Below are positions 1 through 6,924 of a stretch of 64,000 nucleotides of DNA, one piece after another. A program made the translations under genes and the position numbers. Source of the stretch: Oscillospiraceae bacterium. Its GTDB lineage: Bacteria > Bacillota_A > Clostridia > Oscillospirales > Oscillospiraceae. The notes under the pieces were generated by a model that was not told where the DNA came from, ran no database searches, and worked only from the letters and a program-made list of their open reading frames with translations. The stretch lies in NCBI GenBank assembly GCA_017545325.1, contig JAFWOX010000027.1:1-64000 (forward strand). The letters run 5' to 3'. Numbering within the stretch: position 1 is the first letter of the stretch; each line of letters opens with the position of its first letter.

Positions 1-199
1 AGGATGACATCGCCGCTGCGCGCCTCGGTCGTACACTTCGACACTTGCGGCGATAGCAGTATTTTGGGGCAAAAATGAATTTCGCCCCAAAATGAATCTC
101 ATCTCATTCGCGCCTGCGGGCGCGAACTCTGCGAGGCTTTTTGCACTTTGTCTACAGTCAGACCGCCCGGGGCTCCCCGGGCGGTCAAATCTTATACGG
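1..199. other. Gene-free left edge with three hairpins
   Basis: No coding region is recognised here. Three inverted repeats stand out: 61-70 against 84-93 (perfect 10-bp arms, ATTTTGGGGC and its complement), 107-114 against 119-126 (perfect 8-bp arms TTCGCGCC/GGCGCGAA, followed by a short T run) and 161-172 against 175-186 (perfect 12-bp GC-rich arms). The last lies just past the stop of the first acetyltransferase gene. The other two may be terminators of a gene left of the window or part of a dispersed repeat; nothing decides between these. Confidence 0.5.
161..186 (-). terminator. GC-rich hairpin after the first acetyltransferase gene
   Basis: The arms GACCGCCCGGGG and CCCCGGGCGGTC pair perfectly over 12 bp with almost no loop, 13 bases past the stop of the gene at 200-667. 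There is no U tract after the stem on the minus strand, so it may act as a 3' end stabiliser rather than a classical intrinsic terminator. Confidence 0.4.
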
Positions 200-667
200 T
201 TACAGCGTTTTTTTCAGCATGATGTATTCTTCCGTGCGGTATTCTTCCGTGAACCCCGCATGGAGGAACAGGGTCACCGCCGGATTATCCAGGGCGATAT
301 TGTCCCAAAGGACGCCGATCCCGTTCTCCCTTGCCGCTTCGCACAGCAGATCAAGGCCGGCCCTTCCGTATCCCTTTCCCCGGTGCTCCGCAGCCACGAT
401 CACGTCCGCCAGCCACATACCCTGCTCTTCGTCGTAATGATATGCGGTCTCCCCCAGGAATGCGCCCGTTTCCGTATCCTGCAGATACCGGTAAAACCGT
501 TTGTTCTCATGCCGGATCATCCAGCAGTCGTACCAGTCTTCCCAGCCGCTCCGGGGAAAGGGGATGGTGCCGCCCCAGGCCCGGTTATAGGACATGGTTT
601 CCGGATCGGCCATGAATCGCTCCCGGAACCACAGGTCCTCCGGTTCCGGCCTATAGAGAATGATCAT
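200..667 (-). CDS. GNAT-family N-acetyltransferase
   Basis: A 155-residue single-domain acetyltransferase of the GNAT fold. The acetyl-CoA pyrophosphate-binding loop is seen as EHRGKGYGRAG (motif A, about residues 95-105), preceded by the strand MWLADVIVAA and followed by the helix LDLLCEAARENG. The C-terminal NPAVTLFLHAGF is the usual motif B region. An AAGGAG lies about 10 bases before the ATG. Substrate unknown. It is the last gene of a minus-strand run with the HTH-desulfoferrodoxin regulator, another GNAT and an HD hydrolase. Family is secure, function is not. Confidence 0.85.
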   Translation of the reverse strand: MIILYRPEPEDLWFRERFMADPETMSYNRAWGGTIPFPRSGWEDWYDCWMIRHENKRFYRYLQDTETGAFLGETAYHYDEEQGMWLADVIVAAEHRGKGYGRAGLDLLCEAARENGIGVLWDNIALDNPAVTLFLHAGFTEEYRTEEYIMLKKTL

Positions 668-713
668 TTATCCCCCGCTCCTTTCAGATCCGGCGTGCCG
701 GGTCACCCTTCTT

Positions 714-1301
714 TTATCCCAGCCGGAGCCGGAAGAGCCCATGGCGGTTGCAGCAGGCATACAGATCCCTCACGCCGTCGATCCCGAACCTGGCTTCCGC
801 CCCCCATTCCGGGTACAGCTTCATCAGTTGGATCCGCTGATCTGACACCGCGGCGAGGAAGGTGATATAGTGCTCCTTCGTCATGGGATGATCCACGGCG
901 ACCCGGCATTCATCCTCCACCCGCTCCGCCTCCAGGCCGTGCTCCCCATCCGGCTCCTCCGCCTCCAGGGGCGGGAGGGTGATCCCGCAGCAGCTGACCA
1001 GGGCTTCTCCGGTGGTGTGGATTACGTTCCCGCACACCGGGCACAGGTAGAAGGATCCTCTGAGCATGTTGGCGGAGCGATTCCGGTTTCGCACGTCCTC
1101 GCCGGACAGCAGCTCGATCACGGAGATCCCCAGGGCTTCCGCCAGAGGGCTCAGCAGGCTGATATCCGGATATCCCCTGCCCGTTTCCCATTTGCTCACC
1201 GCCTTGCTGCTCACATGGATCCCTTCCGCCAGCTCTTCCTGGGTCATCCGCTTTCTCTCCCGCAGTCTGCGGATCACCGATCCGGTCACATATTTATCCA
1301 T
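714..1301 (-). CDS. HTH (Xre) regulator fused to a desulfoferrodoxin-like domain
   Basis: A 195-residue protein with two parts. Residues 8-63 form an Xre/Cro helix-turn-helix (LRERKRMTQEELAEGIHVSS, KAVSKWETGRGYPD). Residues 83-195 resemble a two-iron superoxide reductase: a desulforedoxin-type Cys4 centre (C87-x2-C90 and the adjacent pair C104-C105), then candidates for all five ligands of the SOR iron site, H121, H138 and H144 (HPMTKEHYI), C184 and H187 (CNRHG). The lysine that precedes the first His in true SORs is Glu here (GEH). This suggests sensing of superoxide, NO or iron rather than efficient catalysis (inference). Start chosen at the ATG with AGGAGG eight bases upstream; a longer upstream frame is not credible. 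Confidence 0.88.
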   Translation of the reverse strand: MDKYVTGSVIRRLRERKRMTQEELAEGIHVSSKAVSKWETGRGYPDISLLSPLAEALGISVIELLSGEDVRNRNRSANMLRGSFYLCPVCGNVIHTTGEALVSCCGITLPPLEAEEPDGEHGLEAERVEDECRVAVDHPMTKEHYITFLAAVSDQRIQLMKLYPEWGAEARFGIDGVRDLYACCNRHGLFRLRLG

Positions 1302-1417
1302 TCCATTCGCCTCCTGACGATGGAAGTCTACCCTATGCGCCGGGAAAATGCTACCTACGCTTCGTAGACCCGGCCGGGCGGTCAGCGGCAGCCGATCCTC
1401 CGGATCCGCGCCGCTCC

Positions 1418-1876
1418 TCAGCGGTGGATATACATCCGGCTGGGCTGGGGCTCGCCGTCTCCCCGGACCATGCAGAGGAACTCCCAGCCGTACCGCTCGT
1501 AAAACCCGGTATGGTCGGTCACCAGATAGAGCGGGGTGATTCCTTTGGCGCGCATATCCTCCACCGTCAGCTCCAGCAGCCTGCCGGCAATGCCCTGGCC
1601 GCGGCAATCCTCCTCCGTATACACGGCGCATACGTTGGGGGAGAGATCCTTCCGGTCATGGAAGTCGTTCCCGATAACGCCCATGCCGCCCACGATGCGA
1701 TCCTCGTCCAGACACAGATACCAGCCATACTCCGTCTCTCCGGACAGATACCCCTCCATGCATTCCAGATAAGCTTCCCGGGGCACGCGCCATTTGCTGT
1801 GAAACCAGTCTGCCGCAGCGTCCTTCCGCTCCGGCGCCTCTCGCAGCGTGACATATCGGTATTCCCCCAACTGCAT
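1418..1876 (-). CDS. GNAT-family N-acetyltransferase
   Basis: A 152-residue GNAT protein. Motif A is EEDCRGQGIAGRLLE (about residues 87-101) and motif B is the TDHTGFYERYGWEF stretch near 120-133, typical of small-molecule or peptide acetyltransferases. AGGAGGGCG sits directly before the ATG. It lies between the HTH-desulfoferrodoxin regulator and the HD hydrolase gene on the same strand, with a 28-base gap to the latter, so co-transcription from the promoter at 2566-2594 is likely. Substrate cannot be told from sequence. Confidence 0.88.
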   Translation of the reverse strand: MQLGEYRYVTLREAPERKDAAADWFHSKWRVPREAYLECMEGYLSGETEYGWYLCLDEDRIVGGMGVIGNDFHDRKDLSPNVCAVYTEEDCRGQGIAGRLLELTVEDMRAKGITPLYLVTDHTGFYERYGWEFLCMVRGDGEPQPSRMYIHR

Positions 1877-1904
1877 CGCCCTCCTGATCGTTTTCCGTAC
1901 GGTC

Positions 1905-2501
1905 TTATTCCGTCAGGTTTCCTTTTCGGATATTCTCCCTGATGATCCGGTCCGTTACCGCATACAGGGCTTCGGAGCCCAGCCGGGTCCCCTTCTGCCG
2001 TCCGTAGACGGCTGCCGCAGTCACCCCGTGCTCCTTCCAGTCGCTTCCACCGTTGGAATGGTTCAGGATCAGCGGCTGCAGGTTATCCATGGCGCGGACA
2101 TACCAGGCTTCCGCCGTCCTCCCCTCCTCAAACTCCTCGAAGAGGGTCGTCAATTCGTCCCTCTGATCCTCCGGCAAAAGGGAGAAGAGCCGTTCCTTCG
2201 CCGCGTCCTCCCTGGCCTTCTGCGTTTTCCGTCCTTCCGTATCATAGGCATAGGTATCCCCTGCGTCGATCTCCACCAGGTCATGGATCAGACACATGAG
2301 CATGACCCTGGTGATATCCACGTGCTCGTTGGCATACTCCCGAAGGAGATAGGCCATGATCGCCATATGCCAGGCGTGCTCCGCATCGTTCTCCCTCCTG
2401 CCGTGACCGGAGAGGTGCGTCTGGCGAAAGATATTCTTCTCCTTGTCGATCTCCAGAGAAAAGGCCAGCTGTTTCTGCAGGCGTTCCTCCTGTTGGTTCA
2501 T
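1905..2501 (-). CDS. HD-domain hydrolase (YfbR/HDDC2-like)
   Basis: A 198-residue HD-superfamily protein. Metal ligands are visible as the NDAEHAWHMA helix (His), CLIHDLVEIDAGD (the HD pair and a following acid) and a later D in VRAMDNLQP. This arrangement matches YfbR/HDDC2-type 5'-deoxynucleotidases that act on deoxynucleoside monophosphates; the specific substrate is inferred. The start at 2501 is preferred over an in-frame ATG 20 codons earlier because GGGGGTGAAG lies just before it. It heads the minus-strand group 200-2501 with a good promoter at 2566-2594. Confidence 0.85.
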   Translation of the reverse strand: MNQQEERLQKQLAFSLEIDKEKNIFRQTHLSGHGRRENDAEHAWHMAIMAYLLREYANEHVDITRVMLMCLIHDLVEIDAGDTYAYDTEGRKTQKAREDAAKERLFSLLPEDQRDELTTLFEEFEEGRTAEAWYVRAMDNLQPLILNHSNGGSDWKEHGVTAAAVYGRQKGTRLGSEALYAVTDRIIRENIRKGNLTE

Positions 2502-2565
2502 CTTCTTCACCCCCATTTCTCCTGTCTGTCCCAAAGGGCTTTCCTTCGCTGAATGCCTCATTCTC

Positions 2566-2594
2566 AGTATACCCGTCCAGCCGCAGCCTGTAAA
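2566..2594 (-). promoter_or_regulatory. Sigma-70-type promoter for the HD hydrolase group
   Basis: On the minus strand TTTACA (2594-2589) and TATACT (2571-2566) are spaced by exactly 17 bases, about 65 bases before the HD hydrolase start. Confidence 0.75.
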
Positions 2595-2652
2595 GCGCCG
2601 TGCGGGGGAACCGAAAGGTCAGGCCTGCTCCCGGCTGAGCGGGAGAAGCCGC

Positions 2653-2681
2653 TTGCCAGCGGAAGAGAATCCTGCTATATT
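2653..2681 (+). promoter_or_regulatory. Promoter for the EamA transporter gene
   Basis: TTGCCA at 2653-2658 and TATATT at 2676-2681 with a 17-base spacer, giving a predicted leader of about 75 bases before the ATG at 2763. Confidence 0.65.
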
Positions 2682-2762
2682 GGCAATATGCTTTTTGACT
2701 GCCCGGGCCGGAGCCCTGCTTCAGCTCTGGGGAGCCTTAAGGGAACAGGGAGGCGAAGCGCG

Positions 2763-3656
2763 ATGAAAGCAGCGGCGGAGCGGGGAAAATATATCGTTGC
2801 CGTGGTTCTGTACGGAACGATCGGGCTGTTTCTCCGCCATGTGCAGGCCCCCAGCGAGGTGGTCGCTCTGTTCCGCGGCGTCCTCGGCTCCGCCTTCATC
2901 TTTTTGTATCAGCGTTTCCGTGGCCGGCGCCCGGATGGGAAGGCCATCCGAAAGGCCTTCCCCCTGCTGATCCTCTCCGGCGTCAGCCTGGGCCTCAATT
3001 GGATCTTTCTCTTTGCCGCCTATGTGAAAACCACCGTTGCCATTGCCAGTCTCTGCAATTATCTGGCCCCCGCGGTGGTGATCGTCATCGCCCCCGCTGT
3101 GCTGCGGGAGCGGCTCGACCTGCGGAAGATCCCCTTCGTCCTGCTGGCGCTGGCGGGGATCCTCCTGGTCTCCGGCGTACTGGAAACCGGCGGCGGGGAT
3201 ACGGCGGGGGTCCTGCTGGGGTTGGCGGCTGCCGTCTTCTTTGTGCTCGTGGTGATCTGCAACCGGAAGCTGCGGGAAGTCCCGGCACTGGACCGGTCCA
3301 TGCTCCAGCTGGCGATCTCCGCGGCAACGATCCTGCCCTATGTGCTGATCCGCAACTGGGGCGCTTTCCCGGAGCTTGGCCTGTCCTCCCTGGGGATCAT
3401 TCTGATGCTGGGCATTGTCCATACCGGCCTCGCCTACTGCTTTTATTTCAGCGGCATGGGCAGTCTGCCGGTGCAGACCGTGGCGATCCTGGGCTATCTG
3501 GAGCCGGTGGTCAGCGTGCTCTGCTCGGTTGCTTTCCTCCATGAGCCCCTGTCCCTCCCGGGCTGGATCGGCGCCGCCCTGGTGCTGATCTCCACTGCGG
3601 TGAGCGAAGCCCTTCCGGAAAAGGTTTCCCAAAAGGCTTCGGGCGGCGCTTCGTGA
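2763..3656 (+). CDS. EamA/DMT-superfamily transporter
   Basis: A 297-residue integral membrane protein of the drug/metabolite transporter superfamily, with about ten hydrophobic segments in two EamA repeats. The second repeat begins near GVLLGLAAAVFFVLVVICNRK. Features typical of the family are LSGVSLGLNWIFLFAAYVKTT (first repeat) and GYLEPVVSVLCSVAFLHEPLS near the C-terminus. The ATG was chosen because GGGAGGCGAAGCG lies directly upstream; the frame stays open further 5' but lacks a better SD. Likely exports or imports an amino acid or metabolite; substrate unknown. Confidence 0.85.
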   Translation: MKAAAERGKYIVAVVLYGTIGLFLRHVQAPSEVVALFRGVLGSAFIFLYQRFRGRRPDGKAIRKAFPLLILSGVSLGLNWIFLFAAYVKTTVAIASLCNYLAPAVVIVIAPAVLRERLDLRKIPFVLLALAGILLVSGVLETGGGDTAGVLLGLAAAVFFVLVVICNRKLREVPALDRSMLQLAISAATILPYVLIRNWGAFPELGLSSLGIILMLGIVHTGLAYCFYFSGMGSLPVQTVAILGYLEPVVSVLCSVAFLHEPLSLPGWIGAALVLISTAVSEALPEKVSQKASGGAS

Positions 3657-3674
3657 GAAGCTCGCCGCATCCCA

Positions 3675-3692
3675 GCCCGGCGCACGCCGGGC
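3675..3692 (+). other. Intercistronic hairpin
   Basis: GCCCGGCG and CGCCGGGC form a perfect 8-bp stem with a 2-base gap between the EamA gene and the deformylase-like gene. Only a weak T run follows, so it is more likely an attenuator or stabiliser than a full terminator. Confidence 0.4.
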
Positions 3693-3716
3693 AGGATTTC
3701 TAACGGAGATGAGGTG

Positions 3717-4133
3717 ATGATCCTGGTACGGGAAATCGTCAGAGACCCGATCTTCCTTGCCCGCAGCTCCGCTCCCGCCGGGGCGGAGGATCTGGATACC
3801 GCCAGGGATCTGCTGGATACCCTGATGGCCCACCGGGAAAGCTGCGTGGGGATGGCGGCGAACATGATCGGCGTGAGCCGCCGCATCATCGTCTTTCTCT
3901 GCGACGGGGAGTATATGACTATGCTGAATCCGGAGATCATCCGGTTTTCCGGGCCCTTCGAAGCGGAGGAGGGCTGTCTCTCCCTCGCCGGCACCAGAAA
4001 AGCGAAGCGGTACCGCTCCATCAAGGTGCGGTACCAGAATGAAAAGCTGCAGGTTCGGCTCCGGACCTTCAACGGTTGGACAGCCCAGATCATCCAGCAT
4101 GAGATCGATCACTGCAGCGGGATACTGATCTGA
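3717..4133 (+). CDS. Peptide deformylase-family protein, variant
   Basis: A 138-residue short polypeptide deformylase homologue. Two metal motifs are intact: EGCLS (C87 metal ligand) and HEIDH (H128, H132 ligands, E129 catalytic). The first motif, normally GLAAPQ with a Gln that stabilises the oxyanion, reads GMAANM here (residues 45-50), so the Gln is Met. PDF removes the N-formyl group from nascent proteins at the ribosome; this copy may be an accessory or altered-specificity form. Length is shorter than the usual 150-190. SD GGAGATGAGG precedes the ATG. Followed after 12 bases by an ElaA-like acetyltransferase. Confidence 0.82.
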   Translation: MILVREIVRDPIFLARSSAPAGAEDLDTARDLLDTLMAHRESCVGMAANMIGVSRRIIVFLCDGEYMTMLNPEIIRFSGPFEAEEGCLSLAGTRKAKRYRSIKVRYQNEKLQVRLRTFNGWTAQIIQHEIDHCSGILI

Positions 4134-4145
4134 CGGAGGCTGAGC

Positions 4146-4589
4146 ATGGAGCTGTGCATAAAAACCTTTGATGAACTCAGCGCCCGGGAGCTGTACGCCC
4201 TGCTGCGCCTCCGGGTGGACGTATTCGTGGTGGAGCAGCGCTGTCCCTACCCGGAGCTGGACGGCCGGGATCAGTCTGCGCTTCATGTATGGCTGCAGGA
4301 TGAGACAGGGATACAGGCCTATCTGCGGATCATGGACAAGGGTATAAGCAGCGAGTATGTCTCTATCGGTCGGGTGATTGCGGTGCGCCGCCGGGCGGGA
4401 CTGGGCAGTCGGATCCTGGCGGAGGGCATCCGTCTGGCGCAGGAGCGCTTCGATGCAAGGCAGATCTACCTGGAGGCTCAGGTTTATGCCAAGGGCCTGT
4501 ATGAAAAGCAGGGCTTCCGGGCGATCTCCGACCCCTTCCCGGAGGACGGCATCCCCCATGTGAAAATGTTGCTGGAGCTGGACGGCTGA
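4146..4589 (+). CDS. ElaA-like GNAT acetyltransferase
   Basis: A 147-residue GNAT of the ElaA type, recognised by the N-terminal LLRLRVDVFVVEQRCPYPE and DGRDQSALHVW, followed by the acetyl-CoA loop RRRAGLGSRILAEGI (about residues 79-93) and the C-terminal YEKQGFRAISDPFPEDGIPHV. It follows the deformylase-like gene by 12 bases and is likely translated from the same message. Function of ElaA proteins is poorly defined. Ends at a strong bidirectional hairpin. Confidence 0.88.
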   Translation: MELCIKTFDELSARELYALLRLRVDVFVVEQRCPYPELDGRDQSALHVWLQDETGIQAYLRIMDKGISSEYVSIGRVIAVRRRAGLGSRILAEGIRLAQERFDARQIYLEAQVYAKGLYEKQGFRAISDPFPEDGIPHVKMLLELDG

Positions 4590-4639
4590 TCCATAGCCTC
4601 GGCGGCGAAAAACGTTTTTCCGGCAGGTTTTCCGCAAAA

Positions 4640-4695
4640 GACCGCAGTCCACGCAAAAGGTGGGCTGCGGTCCATTCTATTTTGCTTTTCTTTTA
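4640..4695 (+). terminator. Bidirectional terminator between convergent genes
   Basis: Arms 4640-4652 and 4660-4672 form a 13-bp stem (one G-T pair). A T-rich tract follows on the plus strand, and TTTTGCGG follows on the minus strand. It separates the ElaA gene from the convergent ABC exporter operon. Confidence 0.8.
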
Positions 4696-6924
4696 GGAAA
4701 CCTTCTCAAACTGGCTGTTGTACAGCTGGGCATAGAACCCGTTCAGGGCCATGAGCTCCTCGTGGGTCCCCTGTTCCACGATATCTCCGTCCCGCATGCA
4801 CAGGATCAGATCCGCTCCGCGGATGGTGCTCAGCCGGTGCGCGATGATGAAGCTGGTCCTCCCCTTCATGAGATTGTCCATAGCCCGCTGGATCAGGATC
4901 TCCGTGCGGGTATCGACGGAAGAGGTGGCCTCGTCCAGGATCAGCAGCCTGGTATCCGCCAGGATAGCCCGGGCAATGGTAAGGAGCTGCTTCTGACCGG
5001 CGGAGATATTGCTGGTCTCCTCGTTCAGGACCATATTGTATCCCTCCGCCTGGGTGCGGATGAAGAAGTCCACCTGGGCCGCCTTGGCCGCTTCGATCAC
5101 CTGCTCATCCGTGGCGTCCAGCTTGCCATAGCGGATATTCTCCATGATCGTACCGTTGAAGAGCCAGGTATCCTGCAGGACCATGCCGATCTCCTCCCGC
5201 AGGTCATGGCGGGTGAACTCCCGGGTATCGAATCCGTCCAGCTTGATGGAGCCGCCCAGCAAATCATGGAATCGCATGAGCAGCTTGACCATGGTGGTCT
5301 TGCCCGCGCCGGTGGGTCCGACGATGGCGATCCGCTGGCCCGCCTTCACATGGGCGGAGAAATCGTTGATGACGATCTCCTCGGGATCGTAGCCGAAGTG
5401 TACGTGATCGAAGTCCACGTCCCCCCGGATATCCATGTCCCCGATGTTCAGGTGCGCCTGGGGATCCTGCTCCTCCGCCTCATCCAGGAACTGGAATACC
5501 CGCTCCGCCGCCGCCGCGGTGGACTGAAGCTGGCTGGAGATATTGGCCACCTGGGTGATGGGCTGGTTGAAGGTACGCACATAGGTGATGAAGGCCTGAA
5601 TAGAGCCGATGGAGAGCTGCCCCTTGGCACACATGGAGGCGCCAAGTACGCACACCGCCACATAGCCGGCGTTGCCGATGAAGTTCATGATGGGGCGCAT
5701 CATACCGGTGAGGAATTCCGCCTTCCAGAAGGCGTTGTACAGCCGGTCGTTCTCATAGTCGAACTCCATCAGAGCCCGGTCCTCGGCGCAGAAGGCCTTG
5801 AGGATCTGCTGGCCGGAGTACATCTCCTCCACATAGCCGTTCACGGTGCCCAGCAGCTTTTGCCGCGCCCGGAAGTGCTTCTGGGAGATGCCCACCATCA
5901 GGGCGGTGAAGATGCCGCTGAAGGGCAGCATGGCGATGGCGATGAGGGTGAGCTTCCAGCTGATGCTGAGCATCATCACCAGCACGCCGATCAGGGTGAC
6001 CACGGAGGTGATGATCTGGGTGAGGCACTGGTTCATGCTGTGGCTCACCGTATCCACATCGTTGGTGATGCGGCTCATGACCTCGCCGTTGGACATGGTA
6101 TGGAAGAAGTTCACCGGCAGGCGGTTGATCTTCTCGATGATGGCCTTGCGCAGGTTATAGGAAATCTTGTTGGAGACGTGGGCCAGCGCGTAGCCCTGGG
6201 CATAGGAGAAAAGGGCGCTGGCAAAATACAGGATCAGCAGGATCAGCATCACCCGGCCGATATAGCTGAAATCAACGCCGTTGGTGCCGCCAGCGGTGAC
6301 CGCCGCCACGCCCCGGGCGATCTCATCCGTGATCTTCGCCAGGATGCGGGGGTTCACCGTCGCCAGGACCGTGGAGCAGATCGAACAGACTGAGACGAGA
6401 AGGATCAGCCACTTGAAATCCATCAGGTAGTGGATCAGGTGCTTCATGCTGCCCTTGAAATCCTTGGGCTTCTCTCCCCGTATGCCGCCCGGACCGCGTC
6501 CGCCGCCGCCCGGTCCGCCTCTGCGGCCGCTCTTCATCTTGGAGGTATCCGGTCTGACCAGGGGGCGATAACCGGGGTTATCCTGTTCCATGCCCGTTCG
6601 ACTGGGCTCATTCGTATTGAAATCGAACTTGGGCATGAACAGCTTCATGATCCCCTTGGGCTTCGGCATATCCGGGAATTCCCCGTTTTCCATCTGTTCC
6701 TTGAACTTCTCCGGATCGAAATTCTCCGGATCGAAGCCGGGAGGAGGACCTTTCTTCGGGTCGAAGCCCTTGGGCGGCCCCTTCTTCGGGTCGAAGCCAG
6801 GAGGGGGCATTTTCTTCGGATCAAAGCTTTTCGGGTCGAAATCCCTGGCCGGCTCTCCGGAAGGAGGCCCCATGTGCTGGGGATCGGCGCCGGCGGGCCT
6901 GCGATTTTCTTCCGCTCTGTTCAT
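4693..6924 (-). CDS. ABC exporter half-transporter with a repeat-bearing N-terminal extension
   Basis: A 743-residue fused permease-ATPase. About 100 N-terminal residues form a charged, proline-rich tail built from repeats of FDPK and PPxGFDPKKGPP. Six membrane segments follow (about 170-450), then an NBD with Walker A GPTGAGKTT, signature ISAGQKQ, Walker B RLLILDEATSSVD with the catalytic Glu, and the switch His in IAHRLSTI. It is the canonical-site partner of the upstream-encoded half-transporter, whose frame overlaps by 4 bases, so the pair should form a heterodimeric multidrug-type exporter. The tail is not part of the family fold and may be a cytoplasmic linker. Confidence 0.93.
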   Translation of the reverse strand: MNRAEENRRPAGADPQHMGPPSGEPARDFDPKSFDPKKMPPPGFDPKKGPPKGFDPKKGPPPGFDPENFDPEKFKEQMENGEFPDMPKPKGIMKLFMPKFDFNTNEPSRTGMEQDNPGYRPLVRPDTSKMKSGRRGGPGGGGRGPGGIRGEKPKDFKGSMKHLIHYLMDFKWLILLVSVCSICSTVLATVNPRILAKITDEIARGVAAVTAGGTNGVDFSYIGRVMLILLILYFASALFSYAQGYALAHVSNKISYNLRKAIIEKINRLPVNFFHTMSNGEVMSRITNDVDTVSHSMNQCLTQIITSVVTLIGVLVMMLSISWKLTLIAIAMLPFSGIFTALMVGISQKHFRARQKLLGTVNGYVEEMYSGQQILKAFCAEDRALMEFDYENDRLYNAFWKAEFLTGMMRPIMNFIGNAGYVAVCVLGASMCAKGQLSIGSIQAFITYVRTFNQPITQVANISSQLQSTAAAAERVFQFLDEAEEQDPQAHLNIGDMDIRGDVDFDHVHFGYDPEEIVINDFSAHVKAGQRIAIVGPTGAGKTTMVKLLMRFHDLLGGSIKLDGFDTREFTRHDLREEIGMVLQDTWLFNGTIMENIRYGKLDATDEQVIEAAKAAQVDFFIRTQAEGYNMVLNEETSNISAGQKQLLTIARAILADTRLLILDEATSSVDTRTEILIQRAMDNLMKGRTSFIIAHRLSTIRGADLILCMRDGDIVEQGTHEELMALNGFYAQLYNSQFEKVS

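Noticed and set aside
2721..4652. Long minus-strand open frame (over 600 codons) opposite the EamA, deformylase and ElaA genes
   Set aside because: Its translation is rich in His/Gln/Asp/Arg without any domain, as expected from antisense of high-GC coding DNA; the plus-strand genes have clear families and SD sequences.
6715..6850. Short direct repeats as a CRISPR-like array
   Set aside because: The repeats are in frame within a protein tail (FDPK units), vary in sequence and have no spacers.
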